Positions 7,850-14,848 of a stretch of DNA of 15,702 nt are shown piece after piece. Made by a program: the position numbers and the translations under genes. The stretch lies in assembly GCA_004297555.1 (NCBI GenBank), contig SCSV01000123.1, forward strand, positions 1-15,702, read 5' to 3'. The DNA is from Salinibacterium sp. (GTDB lineage Bacteria; Actinomycetota; Actinomycetes; Actinomycetales; Microbacteriaceae). Numbering within the stretch: the stretch's first letter is position 1; each line of letters starts with the position of its first letter. The notes below the pieces were generated by a model that worked only from the letters and a program-made list of their open reading frames with translations, was not told where the DNA came from and did not search any database.

Positions 7850-9545
7850 ACCCAGAGCTAAGTCAGCACGTTCGGTCAAGCGCTGGATCTTCTACGGCCT
7901 GGCCTTCGTCGTACTCGCGCCGCTGTTGTGGCTGGGTGTGCGTGCATTCGTGGCCTATGACGCGCTTATCAATGCTCAAGCGGATGTGGGCTCTGCAAAG
8001 GAGGCGATCGCGTCCAACAGTCTCATCGCATTGCCCGCCATTTACGACGACATGAACGACGAGACGTCGCTGGCTGTGAGCATGACGTCCGATCCGGTTT
8101 GGTTGGGTGCGGAGCACATTCCGGTGCTCGGTCCCAACCTGACTGCGGTGCGCGAGGTCGCATCGACGATCCGCGGAGTCGTCGTCGACGGGGTTGGGCC
8201 GGTTGCCGGAGAAGCAGGTGATTTCAGTCTTGCTTCGATGCGGCCTGAGCACGGCCGGATCGACCTGGATCGCATTGAGTCGTTAATTCCTGCGGTTGAT
8301 TCCGCATCGGCTGCACTCTCGGCGGCAGAGAAGTCCGCGAACGACATTGACACCTCGCAAACGCTGCCCCCGGTAACTCACGCGATCGAGGCATTTCGTG
8401 CCCAGCTCGCCGGGGCTGTCACATCCGCAGAATCGGCCAAGCGGGTAATGCTCATGATCCCCGTCGCCCTGGGCAGCGATGAACCGCGCAACTACCTCGT
8501 CGTCCTCGCGGACAACGCTCAGGACCGCGGTAATTCGGGCGCGCCCTCTTCTGTAGCCCTCGTAACGGTTGACGATGGTTCGCTGCGAGTTGTGCGCAGC
8601 GTGCCCACCTCCGCCTTGCATGCCACCGGCCCTTCTGGTGTTGCCGCGACGCCGGGGGAGACGGAGATATACGGGCCGTCGGTGGCACACTCTCCCAACG
8701 CCGCGTCGGCTACGCCCGACTACCCCCTGGCCGCCGCCGCCATGGCGCAGTCCTGGCAGCAAACGTTCCACAACCGGGTGGACGGCGTGCTCACTGTCGA
8801 TTCCACCGGTCTTGAATTTCTTGTCGGGGCGACCGGGAAAGTCGAGCTCGCGAATGGGGCGACGATCACTGGGAGCAACACCGCCGAGTTGCTGCAAAAC
8901 GAAAAACTGGCCTCGGGCAAGCTGGCAGCACTGCAATCCGATGCCCTCGAGCGCGTGCTCGGTCGCATCATCGACGGCGCCGGAACCACACCCGGTTACG
9001 TGAGGGCGGCGGGCCAACTTGTCAACGAAAAACGAGTCCTCTTGTGGGGCGCCCGCGCGCGCGAGCAGAAATTCATTGCCGGATCGCCCATCGCGGGCGT
9101 GCTGTCCACCGACAATTCGGCTGTGACAACCTACGGCGTGTTCTTTACTGAAGCCGATGGAAATCGGCTTTCGACCTCGTTGGCGACCTCGGTCGATCTG
9201 CTCCCCACCGCCTGCAACCCGTCGAGCGGTGCGAAGTCGTCATTGAAGATCTCGCTCAGTTCAGCACGATCTTCGGGCACGATCGTCGAAGACGTGGTGG
9301 TGTACAGTCCGGTGCGATTCACGGCAACCTCGCACCAAGTCGTTGGTGGCCGAGTAGTTGATTTCGCAAAGAGCTCGATTGACAAGCGCACCGTGCAGCG
9401 GTTTCGCATTGAAGTGCCTGCGAAAGGCACTGTCATCCTGACCGTGCGGCTAGCGGAGGGCGCAGACTCCGCGTCGGCGATTTCCGAGGTTCGCACCACG
9501 TCTCGCTGGACTGTCACGCCCCTGACCATCGCACCTTGCTCCTAG
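7842..9545 (+). CDS. DUF4012-type membrane-anchored protein
   Basis: A 567-residue protein with one N-terminal membrane anchor (about W15-F36) behind a basic MAEPRAKSARSVKR start; the rest is probably outside the membrane. RNYLVVLADNAQDRG (216-230), then SSVALVTVDDGSLRVVRSV, resembles the core of DUF4012 (PF13196), where an NNAExRxTGG-like stretch precedes a VTVDDG strand. Later VDGVLTVDSTGLEFLV also fits the family. DUF4012 proteins occur in exopolysaccharide clusters of Gram-positive bacteria; their biochemical role is not known to me. Exactly two cysteines are present, C458 and C566, the second next to the C-terminus. The ATG lies inside the end of the GT-C gene (8 bp overlap), so translation is probably coupled. 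A polymer attachment or assembly role is only inferred from position. Confidence 0.85.
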   Translation: MAEPRAKSARSVKRWIFYGLAFVVLAPLLWLGVRAFVAYDALINAQADVGSAKEAIASNSLIALPAIYDDMNDETSLAVSMTSDPVWLGAEHIPVLGPNLTAVREVASTIRGVVVDGVGPVAGEAGDFSLASMRPEHGRIDLDRIESLIPAVDSASAALSAAEKSANDIDTSQTLPPVTHAIEAFRAQLAGAVTSAESAKRVMLMIPVALGSDEPRNYLVVLADNAQDRGNSGAPSSVALVTVDDGSLRVVRSVPTSALHATGPSGVAATPGETEIYGPSVAHSPNAASATPDYPLAAAAMAQSWQQTFHNRVDGVLTVDSTGLEFLVGATGKVELANGATITGSNTAELLQNEKLASGKLAALQSDALERVLGRIIDGAGTTPGYVRAAGQLVNEKRVLLWGARAREQKFIAGSPIAGVLSTDNSAVTTYGVFFTEADGNRLSTSLATSVDLLPTACNPSSGAKSSLKISLSSARSSGTIVEDVVVYSPVRFTATSHQVVGGRVVDFAKSSIDKRTVQRFRIEVPAKGTVILTVRLAEGADSASAISEVRTTSRWTVTPLTIAPCS

Positions 9546-9594
9546 CTCGTGCCCTGGGCAGTTCGGTCGCCGTAAGTGACCTGTGTGGGTCGCG

Positions 9595-9600
9595 TATGAT
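9595..9600 (+). promoter_or_regulatory. Candidate -10 box for a leaderless transcript
   Basis: TATGAT is a near-consensus -10 box ending 6 bp before the GTG at 9607. Transcription would therefore begin at or beside the start codon. No recognisable -35 is present. An imperfect inverted repeat (GTGACC 9576-9581 and GGTCGC 9588-9593, five of six bases pairing) lies directly upstream and could bind a regulator, but this is weak. Confidence 0.5.
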
Positions 9601-9606
9601 TATCAG

Positions 9607-9825
9607 GTGACGGCCAGAAGCGAGATCGAAGCGCTCGACCGATGGATTACCGTCGTGGATCAGCGACAAAAAAAGCGGCGCAGAATTGCTGCGACACTGA
9701 AGAGTGGCAACCCGACGGTTCGCACTATCGCTTTGCGTTACGCATTGAAAGTCGCTGAAGTGGGACCGATGAACGCCATGAAGGTCGCATCATCGATGCT
9801 TGTGTCGAGACTCGGACTCCGCTGA
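9607..9825 (+). CDS. Small basic hypothetical protein, 72 residues
   Basis: I do not recognise this family. The frame from GTG 9607 gives 72 residues, with a helical, strongly basic middle (DQRQKKRRRIAATLKSG). The C-terminus is amphipathic (VRTIALRYALKVAEVG...VASSMLVSRLGLR). There are no cysteines, signal peptide or membrane helix. GTG 9607 is chosen because a TATGAT box ends 6 bp upstream, which fits leaderless initiation. An earlier in-frame GTG at 9583 would put that box inside the gene. The stop lies 1 bp before the ATG of the next GT, so the two are probably translated together. It follows the DUF4012 gene after a 61 bp gap. It might be an accessory protein or regulator of the following glycosyltransferases, or a remnant; nothing in the sequence decides this. 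Confidence 0.6.
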   Translation: MTARSEIEALDRWITVVDQRQKKRRRIAATLKSGNPTVRTIALRYALKVAEVGPMNAMKVASSMLVSRLGLR

Positions 9826-9826
9826 G

Positions 9827-11314
9827 ATGGCTGCAGGTCACGGGCCAGTGGTGCGCGCCCTACTGCGGCAGCGGCTCACCGAGGCATCGCGGGTATTGCA
9901 GCCAGACGTTCCAGCGAGCGATGATCTCACGGAGTTGCTCAGGTCACTCTTGATCGACGTTCGAGCGCACCCGGCCGAAGGCCGGCTCTGGCTGCTGTGG
10001 ACCGCTGTCGCAGGTGCGTATCCCACCGCATCGCAGATCGAAAACACCAGGCGCAGAATCGAGCTCGCCGACGACGGCGATCTTGTCAAGGTGTTCCTGG
10101 CCGCAGCGCTTCCGGATGCCTCCTATCGCGGCGATTGGGATCACCCAATGCGCATCGTCGAGGACTCGTTGCTCATCGACGTGAATTTCTGCGCAAGGTA
10201 CATGCACAACACCGGCATTCAGCGCGTCGTGCGTCGGCTCGTGCCTGAACTCCTCGCCCTTGCGCGACAGGAGCCGGTGGAACTCGTAGCGTGGTCGAAC
10301 GACGGGGGCGCTCACCGCACCCTGAGCCCCGTGGAGCGACTTCGTGTCATCGATTGGGACAACGTTGGCGGCGTGGACCCTGGACCCGATCTCAATGAGC
10401 GCGAGCTCGTTGTGCCCTGGCGATCACGATTGCTGCTGCCCGATGTGGGGGAGCGCGCCCTGATGTCCCGACTTGTGGCGCTCGCCGAGTACTCGGGTAA
10501 CTGGGTGGACGTCATCGGGTACGACCTCATCCCGATCGTCAGTGCAGACATGGTCGACGGAGATGAGTCCGAGCGGGGCGCGCACTACCTCAGCATGGTG
10601 AAGCATTCCAATCGAGTGTTTGCGATCAGCGATTCGGCTGCGAAGGAATTCACCGGCTTCACCAGCGCCCTCGCGAGTCAGGGGCTAATCGGTCCCCAGG
10701 TGGAAAGCATCCCGCTTCCCACTGGCGCAATGCCGCAAGTAGACGTTGACGCTCCCCTCGCAGAAGTTCCGCTCGTGCTTTGCGTCGGCAGTCACGAACC
10801 TCGCAAGAATCAAGACGCTCTCCTTTTTGCCGCAGAGAGTCTGCTGCGCGAGGGGTTGACGTTCCGGATCGTGTTCGTCGGTGGCGGCAGCAAGCAGAAC
10901 ATTCTGGCGTTCGATCGGCGCGTGCAGCGGCTGCGACGTAAGTTCGGGTTCGACATCGAGTCTGTGCGCGGTTTGGGCGACGCTGAACTCTGGCGATTGT
11001 TCGACGAGGCCCGATTCACTGCTCTCCTCTCGCTCCACGAGGGGTTCGGGTTGCCCGTAGCCGAATCACTCGCGCTCGGCACTCCCGTCTTGACCAGCAA
11101 CTACGGCAGCCTCGCTGAGATCGCCCGCGAAGGCGGCTGCGTGATGGTTGACCCCCGGGATGACGACGCAATCATTGAGGGCATGCGGGCAATGTTGACC
11201 GATGACGCGTTGATACGCCGCCTTCGCGCTGAGATTGGCAAAGCGCCGTCGAGGACATGGGCCGATTATGCGGCAGACATTTGGCACCGCGTCGAAGCGG
11301 GGGCGACCGCGTGA
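9827..11314 (+). CDS. Glycosyltransferase family 4 with N-terminal helical extension (paralogue A)
   Basis: A 495-residue GT-B enzyme, longer than a plain GT4 (about 380). Residues 1 to about 105 are a mainly helical extension of unknown role. The GT core begins at SLLIDVNFCARYMHNTGIQRVVRR. The donor half carries CVGSHEPRKN (G321-N328), VFVGGGSKQN and the E-x7-E signature EGFGLPVAE (E405 and E413), followed by GTPVLTSNYGS. It is a clear full-length paralogue of the next gene: TGIQRVVR and GSHEPRKN are identical in both. The ATG at 9827 lies 1 bp after the stop of the 72-residue gene; a TTG at 9800 is a less likely start. The end overlaps the next start by 4 bp. The sugar donor is unknown; it probably adds a chain or repeat-unit residue in the cytosol. 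Confidence 0.92.
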   Translation: MAAGHGPVVRALLRQRLTEASRVLQPDVPASDDLTELLRSLLIDVRAHPAEGRLWLLWTAVAGAYPTASQIENTRRRIELADDGDLVKVFLAAALPDASYRGDWDHPMRIVEDSLLIDVNFCARYMHNTGIQRVVRRLVPELLALARQEPVELVAWSNDGGAHRTLSPVERLRVIDWDNVGGVDPGPDLNERELVVPWRSRLLLPDVGERALMSRLVALAEYSGNWVDVIGYDLIPIVSADMVDGDESERGAHYLSMVKHSNRVFAISDSAAKEFTGFTSALASQGLIGPQVESIPLPTGAMPQVDVDAPLAEVPLVLCVGSHEPRKNQDALLFAAESLLREGLTFRIVFVGGGSKQNILAFDRRVQRLRRKFGFDIESVRGLGDAELWRLFDEARFTALLSLHEGFGLPVAESLALGTPVLTSNYGSLAEIAREGGCVMVDPRDDDAIIEGMRAMLTDDALIRRLRAEIGKAPSRTWADYAADIWHRVEAGATA

Positions 11315-12732
11315 TAGCGAAAACGATGCCCCAAAAACTCGCCCTCGTCGGATCCACGTTGGGCGTACCTGAGCCAACCGACAGTGTCGCATCGCTTGCC
11401 ATGGCGCTGCCGCTGCCTTCGCAGGACGTTGCATACCTCCTGCTTGCTGTGATTCTCGAGCGCATCCCGAAGCCGGCCGAGGTCGTGAGCGCGAACCGGG
11501 AGTGGCGACTCGACGGTGCGAGTTCTCTGCTCAGCCGCCTGGTGAGGAAGGCCCCGCGACGTCGCAGGTTTGGTCAGGGCATCCGCGTATCGTCAGGGAT
11601 GTTGGTCGACGTGCACGACACAGCCAGGCAGCCGTTCACAACGGGCATTCAACGCGTTGTTCGCTCGACTTTGCCCATTCTGGCCCGGTCGCATGACCTT
11701 GAACTCATCGCGTGGACAGAACACTATGCCAGCATTCGCTCGGTCACCCCCGGCGAGGCCTCATGGGCGCTGGGCGGCGGTACCGGGGTGCGGTCGCCGA
11801 GGGCGCCAGAGCTTATTGTGCCGTTCCGGGCTACTTACCTCCTCCCTGAAATCGCGGTGAATAGGCGCAGGGCAACCGCCATGCACTCGATTGCGGAGTT
11901 CTCAGGGTCGAAGACGATCGCGATCGGCCACGACTGCATTGCCGTCACTACAGCGGAGACCACGGGCCCCGGGATGCCGGCTGGATTTTCTCGATACCTG
12001 GCTGCGCTCGCGCATTTCAATGCTGTGTTGCCGACGTCGGAGGCGGCACGTGTTGAGTTCGCCGGCTGGAAGGCGATGCTGGAAGGGGCCGGCATCGGTG
12101 GGCCGGCGTTGGATGTCGTCGGGCTTCCTGTCTCGAAATCGGTGGAGGTCACCGCGGAGCGGGTGGAGCGCACGCGCGCAGAGCTCAAGCTCGGCAACAA
12201 CCCCGTCGTGCTGGCCGTCGGGAGCCACGAGCCGCGCAAGAACCATCTCGTGCTTCTCCACGCGTGCGAGCTCGCGTGGCGGCGGGGTGCTCAATTCACC
12301 CTGGTCATGGTCGGTGGCAACGCCTGGAACGCCGAGGAGTTTCGCCGCGTTGTGAAGGAGTCCCGAATGCGGGGGCGCCGAGTCGTGACGTTGACAGCGG
12401 CGAGCGACCAGACGGTTACGAGTCTCTATCGCATCGCGAGATTCAGCGTCTTCCCATCCCTGAATGAGGGATTTGGCCTGCCGATCGTCGAGTCCATTGC
12501 TCAAGGAACTCCCGTGGTCACTTCCAACTTCGGCAGCATGCGCGAACTTGCGGAGGGGGTTGGCGGGGTTCTCATTGATCCTCGGGACGAGCATGCCCTT
12601 TCCGACGTAATTGTGACGCTGCTCACGGACGATGAATTGCTCGCGTCCCTGGGCGAACGCACGGCGGGTCTGCGCCACCGCGGCTGGAACGAGTACGCCC
12701 AAGATCTATCCGCTGCCATCGCCCGTAATTGA
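11311..12732 (+). CDS. Glycosyltransferase family 4 with N-terminal helical extension (paralogue B)
   Basis: A 473-residue GT-B enzyme and paralogue of the preceding gene. About 90 N-terminal residues precede the core, which opens GMLVDVHDTARQPFTTGIQR. The donor half has AVGSHEPRKN (G304-N311), MVGGNAWNAEEF and EGFGLPIVE (E386 and E394), then GTPVVTSNFGSM. The start is GTG 11311, sharing a GTGA overlap with the upstream TGA, with GGGGG about 7 bp ahead. The in-frame start at 11257 would lie deep inside the upstream gene, and ATG 11326 is an alternative. The extension shares a helix pair with paralogue A, around YLLLAVILERIPKPAEVV in B and LWLLWTAVAGAYPTASQI in A. Tandem duplication followed by divergence to a different linkage is the simplest reading. 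Donor unknown. Confidence 0.92.
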   Translation: MIAKTMPQKLALVGSTLGVPEPTDSVASLAMALPLPSQDVAYLLLAVILERIPKPAEVVSANREWRLDGASSLLSRLVRKAPRRRRFGQGIRVSSGMLVDVHDTARQPFTTGIQRVVRSTLPILARSHDLELIAWTEHYASIRSVTPGEASWALGGGTGVRSPRAPELIVPFRATYLLPEIAVNRRRATAMHSIAEFSGSKTIAIGHDCIAVTTAETTGPGMPAGFSRYLAALAHFNAVLPTSEAARVEFAGWKAMLEGAGIGGPALDVVGLPVSKSVEVTAERVERTRAELKLGNNPVVLAVGSHEPRKNHLVLLHACELAWRRGAQFTLVMVGGNAWNAEEFRRVVKESRMRGRRVVTLTAASDQTVTSLYRIARFSVFPSLNEGFGLPIVESIAQGTPVVTSNFGSMRELAEGVGGVLIDPRDEHALSDVIVTLLTDDELLASLGERTAGLRHRGWNEYAQDLSAAIARN

Positions 12733-12749
12733 GCGGTGAGGGGAGCGGT

Positions 12750-12755
12750 TAGAGT
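12750..12755 (+). promoter_or_regulatory. Weak candidate -10 for the GT2 gene
   Basis: TAGAGT fits TAnnnT in the 61 bp gap before the GT2 gene. TTGAGC at 12729-12734 could be a -35, but the 15 bp spacer is short. Readthrough from the upstream GT genes is equally possible. Confidence 0.22.
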
Positions 12756-12793
12756 TCTATTCGATCGTTCGCCGGGTCATCGACTGGAGTGTC

Positions 12794-13828
12794 ATGAAAG
12801 TTTTCATCCAGGTTCCCTGCCTCAATGAGGAGGAGACCCTGCCGCTCGTGCTGAAGAGCATCCCGCGTAGGATCGCGGGAGTCAACGAAGTGGTGATCCT
12901 CATCATCGACGACGGTTCGACCGATCGCACTCTCGACGTCGCGCGCGAACACGGAGTAACGCACTTCGTGCACCACACACGCAACATGGGCCTCGCCCGG
13001 TCGTTTCGCGACGGCGTGCACTATGCCCTGGCAAACGGTGCCGACATCGTCGTCAACACCGATGGCGACAACCAGTACCCGCAAGAACGCATCCCTGATC
13101 TGATCGCCCCGCTTCTTGCGGGCGAAGCGGATATCGCCATCGGTGATCGGCAGACACATAAGATCGCCCACTTCTCGGCGTTCAAGAAGTTTCTGCAGAG
13201 AACCGGCAGCAAAGTCGTCAACTTCGCCGCGACGACCGATCTGCCGGATGCGGCGAGCGGGTTCCGTGCGTACTCGAAAGAGTCGCTCATCCGCCTGAAC
13301 GTGGTCACTCAATTCAGCTACTGCATGGAGACGATCATCCAGGCCGGCAATAAGCGGCTCAAGATCGCGAGCGTTCCGATCGACACCAACGCGAAGACTC
13401 GCGAGTCGCGCTTGTTCTCGTCGATGGGCCAGCATGTCGTGCGAAGCGCGGAGGCGATTCTTCGCAGCTACATGATGTTCAAGCCGTTCGTCTTCTTCGC
13501 GACCATCGGTCTCGTCATGCTCGCGGGCGCGCTCATCCCCTTTGTGCGCTATTTGATCTTGATCGGGTTCTTCCGTGAGAATGCCGGTCAGCACCTCCAG
13601 TCGCTCATTCTTGGCGTCGCCTTGCTCATTGGTTCGCTCTTGTCATTCGCGCTTGGCGTGCTCGCCGACCTCTTGCGCACCAATCGCATCCTGCTCGAAG
13701 AATCACTGGAGCGAATCAAGGAAATGCAATACTCGGCCCCGAGCCAGACAGCACTTCGCTCAGGTGTCTCCGCGCCCGCCAAGCCGGCGCTTCAGAAGAC
13801 CACGACAAAGGCGCCGGCAAAGAAGTAG
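12794..13828 (+). CDS. Glycosyltransferase family 2, polyprenyl-phosphate-sugar synthase type, membrane-bound
   Basis: A 344-residue enzyme with an N-terminal GT-A domain and two C-terminal membrane helices (about 231-253 and 267-293). This is the layout of GtrB/ArnC/DPM1-like proteins, which load a sugar onto polyprenyl phosphate. Seen: QVPCLNEEETL at the N-terminus, IIDDGSTD with D39 and D40, and the metal-binding NTDGDNQYP (D90 and D92). LPDAASGFRAY and SRLFSSMGQHVVRSAEAILR follow. The tail after the second helix is unusual, rich in Ala, Pro and Lys and ending KAPAKK. The ATG has GGAG about 4 bp ahead. It would supply the donor for an extracytoplasmic GT-C enzyme such as the one at 5708-7849, an inference. 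The stop is 2 bp from that of the convergent permease gene. Which sugar is loaded is unknown. Confidence 0.88.
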   Translation: MKVFIQVPCLNEEETLPLVLKSIPRRIAGVNEVVILIIDDGSTDRTLDVAREHGVTHFVHHTRNMGLARSFRDGVHYALANGADIVVNTDGDNQYPQERIPDLIAPLLAGEADIAIGDRQTHKIAHFSAFKKFLQRTGSKVVNFAATTDLPDAASGFRAYSKESLIRLNVVTQFSYCMETIIQAGNKRLKIASVPIDTNAKTRESRLFSSMGQHVVRSAEAILRSYMMFKPFVFFATIGLVMLAGALIPFVRYLILIGFFRENAGQHLQSLILGVALLIGSLLSFALGVLADLLRTNRILLEESLERIKEMQYSAPSQTALRSGVSAPAKPALQKTTTKAPAKK

Positions 13829-13833
13829 CGCTA
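13826..13833. other. Palindrome made by two facing stop codons
   Basis: TAGCGCTA is a perfect 8 bp palindrome. Its left three bases are the GT2 stop and its right three bases, read on the minus strand, are the permease stop. The two genes are separated by only 2 bp and no hairpin-plus-T-run terminator is seen around them. Confidence 0.8.
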
Positions 13834-14721
13834 TAGCTCCTGGGCGAAATTGCCCTCGAGCTTCGCAAAGAAGCGCTGGGCGACCCACACCAGGGCAAGG
13901 CTCACGATCGAGATTATGACGAGCCGGAACGCCAGGTCTGGTGGCCAGTAGATCGCGGTGTCATGCGTTCCCGCCCTCCAGAAGACTCGCTGGAACGACA
14001 GGATGGCGACAGTCATCGGGTTCCACAGGTAGACCTGCTCGAGGAAACTGCCATCGAGGGCTCCGTGAACCATGTCAAAGGAATAGACGATGGGTGACGC
14101 CCAGAACAAGACGACCAGTCCGACCTCGATGAGGTGCTTGATGTCTCGCAAGTAGACATTCGCTGCAGAGAGGAACAGACCGAAGGCGAGGCTGAGCAAG
14201 ATGAGTGCGATCAGGGCGAGGGGGAGCAGCCAGAGGTCGTCTCCAAAGAATGGTGGTGGCTGGGTTGCCAGCACCGCCGCCGTAAGAATCCCGAACTGGA
14301 TGCCGAAGTTGACGAGGGACGAACCGACAGCAGCGAGCGGGAACAGCTCTCGCGGCACATAGACCTTCTTGACGAGGCCGCTGTTGTCGACGATCGAGGA
14401 CGTGGTCGAGCTGATGATTTCGGAGAAAAGTGCCCAGATCGTGAGTCCGGTGAAAATAAAGATCGCGAATTGTGGGATTGCACGGTCCGCGCCGAGGAAC
14501 TTTCCGACAGCGACGTAGTAGATCAGGAGTTGGGTCAGAGGCTTCGCGAGACTCCAGAAAAACCCGAGCGAGCTGTCTTTATAGCGCGACTTGATCTCGC
14601 GGCGCACGAGCAGAGAGAGCAGTTCTCGGTGGGCCCACACTGCGCGAACGCTGTATTTGGTGCCGGCCCAGAGGGCTCTGGGGGGCGCCGCACTCTTAAG
14701 TGGTTCGGTGGAAAGGATCAA
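13831..14721 (-). CDS. wzm: Polysaccharide ABC exporter, permease subunit (Wzm/TagG type)
   Basis: Membrane subunit of an ABC-2-type exporter that moves a lipid-linked polysaccharide across the cytoplasmic membrane. The family start block RELLSLLVRREIKSRYKDSSLGFFWSLAKPL is followed by about six hydrophobic segments. These include LLIYYVAVGKFLG, FAIFIFTGLTIWALFSEII and the conserved NSGLVKKVYVPRELFPL cytoplasmic loop. ASPIVYSFDMV and a LWNPMTVAILSFQRVFW C-terminal block complete the pattern. The start is uncertain: the frame is open to a TTG at 14829, giving 332 residues with an odd extension. A probable divergent -10 box lies inside that extension, so the TTG at 14721 (296 residues, near the usual size) is preferred. 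The partner ATPase is divergent rather than downstream. The 3' end faces the GT2 gene with a 2 bp gap. Confidence 0.9.
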   Translation of the reverse strand: MILSTEPLKSAAPPRALWAGTKYSVRAVWAHRELLSLLVRREIKSRYKDSSLGFFWSLAKPLTQLLIYYVAVGKFLGADRAIPQFAIFIFTGLTIWALFSEIISSTTSSIVDNSGLVKKVYVPRELFPLAAVGSSLVNFGIQFGILTAAVLATQPPPFFGDDLWLLPLALIALILLSLAFGLFLSAANVYLRDIKHLIEVGLVVLFWASPIVYSFDMVHGALDGSFLEQVYLWNPMTVAILSFQRVFWRAGTHDTAIYWPPDLAFRLVIISIVSLALVWVAQRFFAKLEGNFAQEL

Positions 14722-14785
14722 TTGAGATATGCCTACCGCTTCGGGGAACAGAGGCAAGCCTAGGGCCAAACCGCGCAGTCCGACT

Positions 14786-14791
14786 AACCTA
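14786..14791 (-). promoter_or_regulatory. Candidate -10 for the permease gene
   Basis: On the minus strand these bases read TAGGTT, a TAnnnT-type -10. The start site would be near 14779, giving a leader of roughly 58 bp to the preferred TTG at 14721. It shares two bases with the plus-strand TATGAT, so the two promoters would overlap. The -35 region is poor (ATGACT at a 19 bp spacing). Confidence 0.35.
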
Positions 14792-14795
14792 TGAT
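14790..14795 (+). promoter_or_regulatory. Candidate -10 for the exporter ATPase gene
   Basis: TATGAT lies 53 bp ahead of the GTG at 14849, so transcription would start near 14802 with a leader of about 47 bp. No convincing -35 is present. The same hexamer is used ahead of the 72-residue gene at 9595. Confidence 0.45.
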
Positions 14796-14848
14796 TGTCT
14801 GCATCCGACCAGTCATTGGAGTCGGGCAACCGGGAGTCGCCCTAACTC

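Noticed and set aside
8283..9017. Minus-strand open frame of 244 codons within the DUF4012 gene
   Set aside because: Gly/Arg-rich composition without motifs; a shadow of the plus-strand gene.
9548..9562. TGCCCTGGGCA palindrome after the DUF4012 gene as a terminator
   Set aside because: The arms leave a one-base loop and no T-run follows, so it is not a credible intrinsic terminator.
11902..12702. Minus-strand open frame of 266 codons opposite paralogue B
   Set aside because: The opposite strand has a full GT4 with E-x7-E; the antisense product shows no family signature.
12749..13594. Minus-strand open frame of 281 codons opposite the GT2 gene
   Set aside because: The plus strand encodes a complete GT2 with catalytic motifs over the same bases. 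The minus product is charge-rich with no family motif, as expected for antisense of GC-rich coding DNA.
14134..14763. Plus-strand open frame of 209 codons opposite the permease
   Set aside because: Very Glu/Arg/Gln-rich, the typical antisense image of a hydrophobic membrane protein; no start context.
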